From the NCBI RefSeq assembly GCF_030719215.1, contig NZ_CP120983.1, forward strand, positions 8,060,001 through 8,124,000: a stretch of 64,000 bases of DNA, written 5' to 3'. Of the stretch, positions 44,638 to 53,251 are shown piece after piece. This stretch comes from Streptomyces sp. Alt3 (lineage in GTDB: Bacteria > Actinomycetota > Actinomycetes > Streptomycetales > Streptomycetaceae). A model generated the notes under the pieces. It worked only from the letters and a program-made list of their open reading frames with translations. It ran no database searches and was not told the DNA's origin. Position 1 is the stretch's first letter. Every line of letters starts with the position of its first letter. The translations under genes and the position numbers were made by a program.

Positions 44638-46959
44638 TCAGTAGGCGTGGTCCAGGCCGTCCGTAGGGGACTGCGGGACGGGTGGGGTGGTCGGCTTGGG
44701 TTCGAAGGAGAGGGTGCCGTGGTTGATGGGGAACGTGGTCGGCATCGTTCCGGTCGCGCGGCCGTACGCGCAGGCCACTGCGGCCATCGACGCGGCGACA
44801 CCCAGCTCTCCCGCCCCGCCGGGCCTCCCTGTGGTGTCCGGCATGATGACGATGTCCAGCTCGGGCGGTGTGTTCCACTGCCGGGTGTAGAAGTAGTTGT
44901 CCCAGCTCGCTTCCAGGAAATGCCCGTCGCGCAGGTGCAGGCTCGACGTCAGGGCCAGCGCGATGCCGTCCATGGCGCAGCCCATCATCTGTGCGTCGAG
45001 TCCCCGCGGGTTGACGGTGAGGCCGGCGTCGACGGCGAGGACGACCTTGGTGACGCGTGGCCCCGTCACACCGTCGCGTACAGGGCGGCCGACGGTTCCG
45101 GGCCGACAGTCGATCTCCACCAGGACCGCGCTGGCCGAGTGGTACTCGGAGTGGAAGGCGATGCCCTGCGCCGTTCCGTCCGGCATCGGTCTGCCCCAGC
45201 GCCCGACCTCGGCCACCTTCTCCAGCACGGCTCTGGACCGCTCGTCCTTGAGGAAGTCGCGGCGGAACCGGTAGGGGTCCTTACCCGTCTTCGAAGCCAG
45301 CTTGTCGATCATGAGCTCCCGGGCGCACGTGACGTCGGGGGAGTAGACGTTGCGCATACTGCCCGTGTTGAAGCCCTTGTCGGTCTCGTTCAGGAGCCGG
45401 CTGCTGACTCCGAAGTTGTACGGCATCGACTGGGAGAGCTGGAAGAAGGTCTCGGAGAATCCGAGGTCGGCCACCGGAAGCTTCGCGGCCAGGGCGGTGA
45501 CGATCTCCCCGAAACCGTGGCCGAGGTCGGTGGCCACGCTCGTGTGCCGTTGCTTGAAGCTGAGGACGGTGTCTCCGACGTAGGCGATACGTACGCGGGA
45601 CGTGGCCATGGGATGGGTGCGGCCCTGACGCGAGTCGTCGGCGCGATGCCACATGAGTTTGACCGGTTTCCCCGTCTTCCGGGAGATCTCGACCGCCTCC
45701 AGCGCCGCGTCGAAGAAGAGCTTGCGTCCGAAGGAGCCGCCGCCCTCGGTGACATGGACCGTCACGGCGCTGAGCGGCAGGCCGAGCCGGGCCGCGATCG
45801 CCTCCTTCGCGACGATGGGCGCTTTGAGACTGGACCAGATCTCGGCGCGGTCGGACCGCACGTCGGCAATGGCGCAGTTGGTCTCCAGCGCACTGTTGCT
45901 GCGGAAGTGGAAGGTGAATCTGCCTTCCACGCTCGGAGTCAGTGGCGGGAGCCCGAGCGGGAGTTCGGCGGCCGCCAGTTCCTGGCGTACGGTCTCGTCG
46001 GACTTGCCCTCCGCGCTGCCCGGCCTCCACGACACGCGGAGCGCGCGCACGGCGTCGATGCACTGTCCGAAGGTCCGGGCCCGCACGGCCACTCCGGTGG
46101 TGATCACGACGACGTCGGTGACGCCCGGCATGGCCCGGACCTCGTCGGCGTTGGCTACGGAACCCACCCGCCCGTTGATGGTCGGCGGACGGCACACCAT
46201 GGTCGGCGCGGCACCCGGAACAGTGAGGTCCATGGCGAACTTCTTACGTCCGGTCACCGCGTCGAGGGCGTCGATGCGGTTCTGCGGCGTACCGATGACG
46301 TTGAACTGCTCGGATCGCTTGAGTTCGGTGCTGACCGGCTGGGTGCGTAGGCCCGCGGCTCTCTCCGCCAGCGCGCCGACGGTCGTGCTCCGCCCCGCGC
46401 GGCCTGTGATCACCCCCGCTCTTATGGTGAGTTCCGTGACGGCGGTGTCCAGGGCGAGCGCTGCGGCCTCGAGCAATCGGCCGCGTGCGACGGCGGCGGC
46501 GACCCGGACCGGGGTATAGGTCGCGATGGTCGTGTTGGACCCGCCGGTGAGCTGGTTGAAGACCAGTTCCGGCTGCGCGTCGGCCAGGGTGACCCGCACG
46601 TTGGCCAGGGGTACGTCCATTTCCTCGGCGATCAGCATGGCCGTGGAAGTGGTGATGCCTTGTCCCACCTCGGCCCTCGGCAACGCGAAGGACACCGTCT
46701 CGTCCGTGTGGACCTGGACCGTTATCAGACCGGAGGTCGGCAGGGCCGCCGCGGACATGACGTCGTTGAGGTCGACCAACTCCGTGACGTCCGCCGAAGG
46801 GATGCCGGCCGAAGTGGCGTCGGCCCGGGCCGGCGCTGCGGGCGCCAGTTCGGCGGCCGTCATCAGGGTCGGTGCTGCCAGTACATATCCCAGGAACCGT
46901 CGCCTGCCCGGAGCAGGCCTTTCGGAGGACGGCCGGGCCGGACGCTCAGCACCAGGCAT
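44638..46959 (-). CDS. oxiB: OxiB: molybdopterin-binding subunit of a molybdenum hydroxylase
   Basis: A 773-residue catalytic subunit of the IorB/xanthine dehydrogenase type. The N-terminus has a Tat signal (RRRFLGYVLAAPTLMTAAEL), so it is exported folded with its cofactor. Later segments match aldehyde-oxidase domains: ALPRAEVGQGITTSTAMLIA, QLTGGSNTTIATYTPVRVAA, VTEGGGSFGRKLFFDAALEA, GFNTGSMRNVYSPDVTCARE and GGAGELGVAASMAAVACAYG (the Glu of GxGE is expected to be catalytic). It forms a complex with OxiA and probably oxidises oligo-isoprenoid aldehydes made by Lcp. An AAGGG site precedes the ATG. Confidence 0.88.
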   Translation of the reverse strand: MPGAERPARPSSERPAPGRRRFLGYVLAAPTLMTAAELAPAAPARADATSAGIPSADVTELVDLNDVMSAAALPTSGLITVQVHTDETVSFALPRAEVGQGITTSTAMLIAEEMDVPLANVRVTLADAQPELVFNQLTGGSNTTIATYTPVRVAAAVARGRLLEAAALALDTAVTELTIRAGVITGRAGRSTTVGALAERAAGLRTQPVSTELKRSEQFNVIGTPQNRIDALDAVTGRKKFAMDLTVPGAAPTMVCRPPTINGRVGSVANADEVRAMPGVTDVVVITTGVAVRARTFGQCIDAVRALRVSWRPGSAEGKSDETVRQELAAAELPLGLPPLTPSVEGRFTFHFRSNSALETNCAIADVRSDRAEIWSSLKAPIVAKEAIAARLGLPLSAVTVHVTEGGGSFGRKLFFDAALEAVEISRKTGKPVKLMWHRADDSRQGRTHPMATSRVRIAYVGDTVLSFKQRHTSVATDLGHGFGEIVTALAAKLPVADLGFSETFFQLSQSMPYNFGVSSRLLNETDKGFNTGSMRNVYSPDVTCARELMIDKLASKTGKDPYRFRRDFLKDERSRAVLEKVAEVGRWGRPMPDGTAQGIAFHSEYHSASAVLVEIDCRPGTVGRPVRDGVTGPRVTKVVLAVDAGLTVNPRGLDAQMMGCAMDGIALALTSSLHLRDGHFLEASWDNYFYTRQWNTPPELDIVIMPDTTGRPGGAGELGVAASMAAVACAYGRATGTMPTTFPINHGTLSFEPKPTTPPVPQSPTDGLDHAY

Positions 46960-47097
46960 CGACTGCGCCCTTCTCCTTGTGCCCTTCCGGAGTCACGTGT
47001 CCGGGGGTGCGGTGGGGAGCTCGTCGTGTGCTCCCGCTGCGGTGTGATCTCGTCGAGGGCTTCATGTGTGCGGTTCGGCTCCGGGTGGGGTGGTGGC

Positions 47098-47173
47098 GGG
47101 TCGGTGACGGCCAGGGGCGGGTGGGGAACCGCCCCGGGTCGGTGACGGCCAGGGGCGGGTGGGGAACCGCCCC
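47098..47173. repeat. Tandem 38-bp direct repeat
   Basis: Two adjacent identical 38-bp copies (47098-47135 and 47136-47173) lie between lcp and oxiB. Three short TGCCGTCCG-type repeats follow at about 47217-47241. The second copy forms half of the terminator stem. Confidence 0.8.
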
Positions 47174-47180
47174 TGGCCGT
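47145..47180 (-). terminator. Terminator after the downstream lcp gene
   Basis: A perfect 14-bp stem (ACGGCCAGGGGCGG and complement) with an 8-base loop begins 66 bp past the lcp stop. It separates lcp from oxiB, so oxiBA may have its own promoter or depend on read-through. Confidence 0.65.
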
Positions 47181-47245
47181 GGAGGGCAGCCGTGCTGTGC
47201 CGTGACGGCATCGGCTGTCCGTGCCGTCCGTGCCGTCCGTGCCGC

Positions 47246-48469
47246 TCAGGACGGGCGGTTGACGTCCGGGATGTCGATGGCGATGGGCCGGGCCTCGGAG
47301 AGGAAGAACAGGACGAACTTACGGAGCGCCTCCTCCAGTGTCCAGAGAACCGCCGGGACGGCGGGAATGGGTATCAGACCTTCACGGAAGGCCACGAGTA
47401 GTGGCCAGGCGGTCGCGATCAGCCGTTCCAGAACCGGCTGCCTGGAGAGGCCGATCATGTCGCCGACCTCGCCGCCGAGTGTGTATCTGGAGAACGCGCC
47501 GATCAGAGGGCGTGTGAGACCTGCGTCGAGCTCGGCCACGATGCCGAGGAGGACCTCTGTCAGTGCCTCGCCCTCGGGTGTGTGGGCGAGGATCGGGTCG
47601 AGGACCTGCTTCGACTGGGCGTCGGCCGCTTCCCAGGTCGCCGGAATGTACTCGTCGCTGACGCCGAGCATGTGCGCACTGACCTGCCACACATGCAGAT
47701 AGGCGGCCGCGTCGGTGGCGTTGACCCGAACACCCCACTCCTTCATCTTGCGCATGACGAAAGTGGCCAGGCTGTGCCAGGTGACCATGATGTCGGCCTG
47801 GCTGATCGGGATCCTCTGGCCGCCGCTGGTCTGTGACCACGCCGGGGACTGCGGCAGCAGGTGGCGCACCGCGGCGTGCACCATCCGTGTCCTGACGGCG
47901 GTCACGATCATCGAGCCCTGCGGCAGATAGGCGTCGAGGTCCCCGATGTCGTAGCCGAGCCGTGCGGTCTTGGCGATGCGGTCCTTCATGTCGGCGCCGC
48001 CCTTGGAGTAGTAGACGGCGCGTGCCTCCCTGGGGATCGCGGTGCTCATGAGACCACTGCCGAGGCCGTACAGGGCCCCGACGTAGATCCCCTTGGTCTT
48101 GCTGAACTGCGCGCCGCGGTCGAGTGCTGTCCTGTCAGCCCAGGACGGCATCCTGCGCGCGTGCTCCATGAACTCCCTCAGGTCTCCCGGGAGTCCGTCG
48201 GGCAGCGGCTGGTCGTTCCGCGTCCACTGCTTCAGCAGCGCGTTCACCCTGGGCACATCCCCGCGGTCGATCACTGCGGCGAGTACGGGGTCGGCCTCCT
48301 CGTCCCAGACGTACTCCGGATCGATGCCCGCGCCCGTGCCCGCCACCGACGCGCTGGGTGACCACGTCCACAGAGGCCGGGCGAGGGCCGGCGAAGCCGC
48401 CCCCAGTGCCCCGACGGCCCCCAGGGCCCCGCCCGCCATCAACATCTTGCGCCTGCTGAATCCGTCCAT
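47246..48469 (-). CDS. lcp: Latex clearing protein Lcp (downstream copy)
   Basis: A 407-residue secreted b-type heme dioxygenase that cleaves the double bonds of cis-1,4-polyisoprene. The Tat signal is SRRKMLMAGGALGAVGALGA, cut near ALA. Numbered from ATG 48469 (AAGGAG, 9-bp spacing), the residues known to matter in Lcp of Streptomyces sp. K30 fall at identical numbers: Glu148 (PREARAVYYSKGG), Arg164, Lys167 and Thr168 (KDRIAKTARLGYD), and axial heme His198 (TRMVHAAVRHLLP). The DUF2236 motif ISQADIMVTWHSLATFV is present. It follows a second lcp copy and precedes oxiBA. Confidence 0.93.
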   Translation of the reverse strand: MDGFSRRKMLMAGGALGAVGALGAASPALARPLWTWSPSASVAGTGAGIDPEYVWDEEADPVLAAVIDRGDVPRVNALLKQWTRNDQPLPDGLPGDLREFMEHARRMPSWADRTALDRGAQFSKTKGIYVGALYGLGSGLMSTAIPREARAVYYSKGGADMKDRIAKTARLGYDIGDLDAYLPQGSMIVTAVRTRMVHAAVRHLLPQSPAWSQTSGGQRIPISQADIMVTWHSLATFVMRKMKEWGVRVNATDAAAYLHVWQVSAHMLGVSDEYIPATWEAADAQSKQVLDPILAHTPEGEALTEVLLGIVAELDAGLTRPLIGAFSRYTLGGEVGDMIGLSRQPVLERLIATAWPLLVAFREGLIPIPAVPAVLWTLEEALRKFVLFFLSEARPIAIDIPDVNRPS

Positions 48470-48596
48470 TGCTCTGAACTCCTTCATGAGTTCTGATCGA
48501 TGAGAACCGGGAACGTGCGAACCGTGAGATGCGGTCCGCCGGATGCGAACTGCGAGGAGAACGACGGGTGGAGCCGCACCTGCCGTGAGGCATGCT

Positions 48597-49829
48597 TCAG
48601 CTGCCCGGCCGTTGGGTCTCGGGGATCTCGATATGCGCGCCCTGCCTCTTGGCCTGGTAGAACAGGATGTACTGGCGTGCCGCCTCGTCGATCGTCCAGG
48701 CGAGTGGCGGCACCAGGGGCAGAGGGATCAGCTTCTCGCGGGAGGCGATCAGCTTCGGCCAGACGGCCGTGATCACCTTTTCCCAGAACGGCTCCTCGGG
48801 GATGCCGTCCATGTCCGCGACCCGGGCGCCGACCAGGAACCGGGCCAGCGCGTTGACGAGCGGCCGGTCGATTCCGCCGGGGCTCGTCTGCTCGGCGAGC
48901 TGGCGCAGCAGGATGGCGGTCAGCTCCAAGCCCTCCCTGGTGGAGGCCAGGACCGGGTCGAGGACCTGCTCGGACTGGGCGTCGGCCGCGTCCCAGGTCG
49001 CGGGGACGTACTCGTCGTGCACGCCGAGCATGTGCGCGGTGACCTGCCATACGTGCAGGTACGCCGACGCGTCCGCGGGGGATACCGGGACCTTCCATTC
49101 CGTGAGCTTCTGCATGGCGTAGGTGGCCAGGCTGTGCCAGGTGACCATGATGTCGGCCTGGCTGATCGGGATCTTCCGGCCGCCGCTGGTCTGTGACCAC
49201 GCCGGGGACCGCGGCAGCAGGTGGCGCACCGCGGCGTGCACCATGCGGGTCTTCACGGCCTGAACGATGACGTCGCCGTCGGGCCGGTAGGCGTTGAGGT
49301 CCCCGATGGCGAATCCCAGAAGGCTCGTCCTGGCGACTCGGTCCTCCATGTCCGCCCCGCCCTTGGAGTGGTAGACGGACCGTGCCTCCCTCGGAATGGC
49401 GGTGCTGAGCATCCCGCCACCCACTCCGTTGAGCAGATTGAGGTAGAAGCTCCGGGACTTGTTGAAGTCTGCCGCGGCCTCCAGCAGATTCCGGTCGGCC
49501 CAGGAGGGCAGTTGCCGTGCCCTCTCCATGAAGTCGCGTACGTCCGCCGGAAGTCCGCTCGGCAGGGGCTGTCCGTTGCGGGTCCAGGTGCGCAGCAGTT
49601 CGTTGACCCTGGAAACGTCACCGCGGTCGATGACCGAGGCGATCAGCCTGTCGGCCTCGCCGTCCCAGACCCATTCCGGGTCACGGCCTCCACCCGCGCC
49701 CGCGACCGACGATTTCGGCGACCACGTCCACAGCGCCCGTGCGCCGGCCGGCGACGCGGCGCCTGACGCCCCGATGGCATCCAAGGCACCACCTGCCATC
49801 AACATGTTGCGCCTGTCGAGTCCATCCAT
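48597..49829 (-). CDS. lcp: Latex clearing protein Lcp (upstream copy, K167R variant)
   Basis: A 410-residue Lcp paralogue with a Tat signal (DRRNMLMAGGALDAIGASGA). Heme and active-site positions agree with Lcp of strain K30 at Glu148, Arg164, Thr168 and His198, but residue 167 is Arg (MEDRVARTSLLGFA) instead of the catalytic Lys. The DUF2236 motif ISQADIMVTWHSLATYA is intact. AAGGAGGAG precedes the ATG at 49829. The 127-bp gap to the next lcp shows no terminator, so the two may be co-transcribed. Activity could differ in rate or product length, or the protein could prefer another isoprenoid. Confidence 0.92.
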   Translation of the reverse strand: MDGLDRRNMLMAGGALDAIGASGAASPAGARALWTWSPKSSVAGAGGGRDPEWVWDGEADRLIASVIDRGDVSRVNELLRTWTRNGQPLPSGLPADVRDFMERARQLPSWADRNLLEAAADFNKSRSFYLNLLNGVGGGMLSTAIPREARSVYHSKGGADMEDRVARTSLLGFAIGDLNAYRPDGDVIVQAVKTRMVHAAVRHLLPRSPAWSQTSGGRKIPISQADIMVTWHSLATYAMQKLTEWKVPVSPADASAYLHVWQVTAHMLGVHDEYVPATWDAADAQSEQVLDPVLASTREGLELTAILLRQLAEQTSPGGIDRPLVNALARFLVGARVADMDGIPEEPFWEKVITAVWPKLIASREKLIPLPLVPPLAWTIDEAARQYILFYQAKRQGAHIEIPETQRPGS

Positions 49830-50305
49830 CGCCTCGAACTCCTCCTTGAGCCCTTCAGCCGTCGCCCACCAGAGAGGAACAATGAAACACATGCAGCATC
49901 TCTGTGTCACCAGATGAGCACAGGCGAGGAGGGAACGCCAGAGTCTTTGCGAAATCCGATGGGGACGGCGGAGCATGGACCGGCGCACCGCTCTACGGGC
50001 GGGTGCACCGCTGTACGGACGGGTACACCGCTGTACGGCGCGGCCGTTCGGGAAAGAAGGCAGGTCGGACGCGGGGATGCGTCGTGAGCGCCATGCTGCG
50101 CTTCTGCCTACCCGGCGTCTGTCACCCCGTCAGGTGACCGTCACGCGCACACCGGTCGGGTGCACCTGCGTGCGGCTGCGGAATCCGCACGACGTGGACG
50201 GCCCGGTGGTCGCCGGCCGGACGTTCTCGGCGCATCGGACGGTGATCGCAGGCACGATGGAGGTCACCCTGCCTGAGCAGCGAAACCTGTCACCGCGTGT
50301 GCGGT
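49830..50305. other. Regulatory region upstream of the lcp pair
   Basis: There is no convincing gene in these 476 bp. They should carry the lcp promoter and include a triple 20-bp repeat. No LcpR-type regulator gene is adjacent. Confidence 0.5.
49985..50044. repeat. Three 20-bp imperfect direct repeats upstream of lcp
   Basis: Units start at 49985, 50005 and 50025 and share CACCGCT-TACGG; differences are a few bases per copy. The 20-bp period (two helical turns) would place protein-binding sites on one face of the DNA, about 155-215 bp upstream of the first lcp start. Confidence 0.6.
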
Positions 50306-50590
50306 TCACTCGAGGGCCCGGTACGCATCTGACGGGGAGGCCAGTTCGGGGCGCTCCACCACGTACCGGTCACCGTGGATCACGAGCATCGCCCAGTGCC
50401 ACGCCTCGTCGTGAAAGATGAGCCCCCGGAACGGGGCGTCGTCCGGCTCGTACGGGTAACGCTTCAGGGCGGCTTCCCCGGCCTGTGGAGGCGTCAGCCC
50501 ACCGTGATGCCGCATCACCCATGCGTAGCCCCGACGCTCGGACCGCAGACAGTCGAGGTACTCCGCCTCACTCCACTCCACAGCCGCCAT
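50306..50590 (-). CDS. Small conserved hypothetical protein
   Basis: A 94-residue soluble protein (EWSEAEYLDCLRSERRGYAW, AALKRYPYEPDDAPFRGLIF, HDEAWHWAMLVIHGDRYVVE). There is no signal or known domain. Codon bias and the ordered mix of residues favour a real gene. The ATG at 50590 has no ribosome site, so it may be leaderless. Function unknown. Confidence 0.65.
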   Translation of the reverse strand: MAAVEWSEAEYLDCLRSERRGYAWVMRHHGGLTPPQAGEAALKRYPYEPDDAPFRGLIFHDEAWHWAMLVIHGDRYVVERPELASPSDAYRALE

Positions 50591-50719
50591 GCTAAGCGCC
50601 GGCCGCGGTGGCCGAGAGTGGGCCCGGCACGGACGGCCGCGCCCACGGAGCCGCGCCGGGCCGGACATCTGTCCGGACACGGACGGGCGGATGCCGTACC
50701 GCGGTCCCGCTGCCGGACG

Positions 50720-51655
50720 TCACCCCACGCGTGCTTCCTGGTCCGGGATCACGGTGGTTCCCGGGGCATCGCCGGAGACGATGCCCCGTAGTGCCGAGTT
50801 CGGTACACGGCCGTCCAGGATGTGCGCGCTGCGGACACCCGCACGGACAGCCCTCAAGCAGCCCTCCATCTTCGGGAGCATGCCGCTCGCCAGCTCCGGC
50901 AGCAGCTTCTCGATCTCTTCGGCCGTGGCCCGCCGGATCACCTCGGTGCTGTGCGGCCAGTTCGCGTACAGCCCTTCGACATCGGTGAGCATCACCAGCT
51001 TTTCCGCATCGAGAGCGACCGCCATAGCCGCCGCTGCGAGATCGGCGTTGATGTTGTAGACCTCTCCGCCCGTCCCGCGTGCCACGGGGGAGATGACGGG
51101 AACGCGGTCCTGCTCCAGGAGTGCCCTGACGGTCTCCGCGTTCACATCGACGACTTCGCCGACCAGCCCGATGTCCACGGGCTCGCCGTTCACCCACGCC
51201 GCGCGCCGTACGGCGGTCATGGTGTGCGCGTCCTCGCCGGACATCCCTACCGCGAAGGGCCCGTGGGCATTGATCAGGCCCACGAGCTCACGCTGGACCC
51301 GACCCGTCAGGACCATGCGCACGACGTCCATCACCTCCGGAGTCGTCACCCGTAGGCCTGCCTCGAAGTGAACCGCCAGGTCGAGCCGTTCCAGCATCGC
51401 GCTTATCTGTGGACCGCCGCCGTGCACGACCACCGGGAGCAGGCCGGCGCGCCGCAGGGTCACGACGTCCCGCGCGAAGCTCTGCTTGAGCTCCTGGCTC
51501 ACCATGGCGTGGCCACCGAACTTGATCACGACGACCTTGCCCCGGAGGCGTTCGAGTTCCAGCTGTTCCACCGGGAACAGATCCCCGACGACTGCGACGT
51601 GGCTCGTCGGCTTCACGGTGCCGAGTGGCTTCATCCGTATCCCTGTTCCGCTCAT
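50720..51655 (-). CDS. argB: Acetylglutamate kinase (ArgB paralogue)
   Basis: A 311-residue amino-acid kinase that phosphorylates N-acetyl-L-glutamate in ornithine/arginine synthesis. Motifs in order: VVIKFGGHAMV (phosphate binding), LPVVVHGGGPQISAMLERL, GLRVTTPEVMDVVRMVLTG with RVQRELVGLINAHGPFAVGM, YNINADLAAAAMAVALDAEK, MLTDVEGLYANW and GMLPKMEGCLRAV. It is not in an argCJBDH cluster. An iron box lies about 145 bp upstream, which suggests a copy that supplies ornithine for hydroxamate siderophores under iron limitation. The start is 51655, or 51634 after AGGG. Confidence 0.92.
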   Translation of the reverse strand: MSGTGIRMKPLGTVKPTSHVAVVGDLFPVEQLELERLRGKVVVIKFGGHAMVSQELKQSFARDVVTLRRAGLLPVVVHGGGPQISAMLERLDLAVHFEAGLRVTTPEVMDVVRMVLTGRVQRELVGLINAHGPFAVGMSGEDAHTMTAVRRAAWVNGEPVDIGLVGEVVDVNAETVRALLEQDRVPVISPVARGTGGEVYNINADLAAAAMAVALDAEKLVMLTDVEGLYANWPHSTEVIRRATAEEIEKLLPELASGMLPKMEGCLRAVRAGVRSAHILDGRVPNSALRGIVSGDAPGTTVIPDQEARVG

Positions 51656-51799
51656 CCCACGCTCGCTCGATGCCAGGCCCTGATGCGGGCGGAACTCCGG
51701 CGGAAGTCAGGTGTGTCGCCCATGCGGGCATAGGTGACTGCCCGTCGGATCCGACTGCACCGACGGTGGTTTCGGATCGAGCTCCCGACCTCCGATTAC

Positions 51800-51818
51800 T
51801 TAGGCCAGGCTAACCTGA
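51800..51818. promoter_or_regulatory. Iron box (DmdR/IdeR-type)
   Basis: TTAGGCCAGGCTAACCTGA matches the 19-bp consensus TTAGGTTAGGCTAACCTAA at nearly all positions. It lies between argB (minus) and an orphan start on the plus strand: a GGTGGTGGAG ribosome site and ATG 51844 (MKLSARSESLSVS) that runs straight into the 3' end of the opposite lipoprotein gene. The orphan looks like the stump of a lost iron-regulated gene. Confidence 0.75.
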
Positions 51819-51877
51819 ACAGAAGGGTGGTGGTGGAGAATCCATGAAGTTGTCCGCTCGGTCCGAAAGCCTCTCGG

Positions 51878-52612
51878 TCAGTGCGTCGAAGGCTGTGGGC
51901 CCAGGGCGTTGGAGACGCTGCAGCCGCCCTCTCCCGGCATCCGCTGGATCCGCGACGGCACCCACACCTCGGTGTCGCCGGGGCCCACGCGGGCAAGGAG
52001 GCAGTCCTGCGCGTCGAAGCCGTTGCCTTGCAAGGACAGGAGCACGCCGACCCGGTCGCCCTCCCGCTTCACCTCGTCGCGGATCGCCGGATGCAGGTCG
52101 AGGGCGGCGAGAGTGCGGCGCACCTCGTCCTCGTCCACCCGGCCGCCCTCCGGGATCCGGGGAAGCCGCGCGCGGAGCTCCTCGTACGGCAGCCGGGGCG
52201 GGACGGGCGACGGGGCGAAGGACAACGGAGGGCTCTTCGGGCAGTCCACGTCACGAGGGCCCTCACCCCACTCCGACCTGGGCGACACCCGCACCGCGAA
52301 ACAGCGCCGCACGGCGACCTCCTCGGGGGCGAGCCATCCCTCGTACGCAGAGCCGGACGTGCGGACGACCACACCGACGCCGTCTCCGTCGTGTGTGGAC
52401 GTGCCGGTCAGCCGCAGCACCTCCACCCCGTCGATCTCGGCAGCGGAACGCCCGACTTCCTCCGCCGTGCGCGGACTTCCGCCGTACAGCCGCTCGCCCA
52501 CCTTCCGGGCCGCCTCCCGCGCGGAGTCGGTCGCCTCGTCCTCGGGGGACTGGACCACCGAGCAGCCGAGGGTGAACAGCAACAGCGGTGCAATCAGCAG
52601 CAGTCGGCGCAT
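51878..52612 (-). CDS. Putative lipoprotein of unknown function
   Basis: A 244-residue exported protein. The signal MRRLLLIAPLLLFTLGC ends in a lipobox Cys17. The mature part is mixed alpha/beta with SVVQSPEDEATDSAREAARK, EIDGVEVLRLTGTSTHDGDG and VGVVVRTSGSAYEGWLAPEE; no known domain was recognised. GGAAGGGTGG precedes the ATG. It resembles streptomycete membrane-anchored proteins of unknown role. Confidence 0.8.
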   Translation of the reverse strand: MRRLLLIAPLLLFTLGCSVVQSPEDEATDSAREAARKVGERLYGGSPRTAEEVGRSAAEIDGVEVLRLTGTSTHDGDGVGVVVRTSGSAYEGWLAPEEVAVRRCFAVRVSPRSEWGEGPRDVDCPKSPPLSFAPSPVPPRLPYEELRARLPRIPEGGRVDEDEVRRTLAALDLHPAIRDEVKREGDRVGVLLSLQGNGFDAQDCLLARVGPGDTEVWVPSRIQRMPGEGGCSVSNALGPQPSTH

Positions 52613-52904
52613 GCGTCCACCCTTCCGGCGCCGCGCGCGGCGGGCAACCGCTCAAGTACCGGGACCGGCACAGGCGATCGTACTCAGCCGGTGCGGCGAG
52701 CGGGCATCGGCGCAGCCGTGAGCCCGACCCGGGTCCGGATCCATGCCGGGGGCCTGCGAGGCCGCACGCGACACCGTGCGAGGCGTGACCTGACGACGGC
52801 GTCGGGCGCGCTTCGTCGCACCTGGCCTCGTCCTGCCGCGCCGTTCGGTCCGGCAGGTCTCGCACCGGCGCAGTGGCCAGTCGGCACCGGGGATCCTGCC
52901 GGCA

Positions 52905-53248
52905 TCACTGCGCGGAGACCTTGAGGACGGTGGTGTCGTCGGGCCTCAGCCGTCGCCCGTCCGCGGACAGCACCTCCAGCGCGCGGAGGCGATGTCCCTC
53001 CCGGCGGTCGACCAGCTGTGAGTGAGGTTCTTCAGGGGTGAAGAAGTTCTGCTCGCCCCACTGCCGCAGTGCGCGACGACAGGGAAGAGCGCCTCGCCCT
53101 TCGCGGTGAGCACGTACTCGCGGTAGGCGCCGCCGTCCGAGGCGGGGACGGACTCGAGGACCCCTCCGGCCACCAGGGTCCGCAGACGCGACGCGAGAAT
53201 GTCCTTCATCACGCCCAGGCTGCGCTGGAACTCCCCGAAGCGCCGGCT
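52905..53248 (-). pseudogene. HxlR-family regulator remnant
   Basis: Homology begins mid-domain at RRFGEFQRSLGVMKDILASR followed by LRTLVAGGVLE, and the N-terminal CSVxRSLEVVGERW segment is missing. After LTAKGEALFPVVA the frame shifts by one lost base (near 53068); restoring it gives ALRQWGEQNFFTPEEPHSQL, then LVDRREGHRLRALEVLSADG and the stop at 52905. It therefore lacks its start and carries a frameshift. Confidence 0.8.
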
Positions 53249-53251
53249 TCC

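Noticed and set aside
43462..46350. A 962-codon plus-strand open frame
   Set aside because: It is antisense to the MFS gene, oxiA and oxiB, which have clear motifs; it has no family features.
51844..52575. Plus-strand gene starting at ATG 51844 after the iron box
   Set aside because: Beyond about 12 codons the frame is antisense to a well-supported lipoprotein and turns Arg/Pro-rich; at most the start of a lost gene remains.
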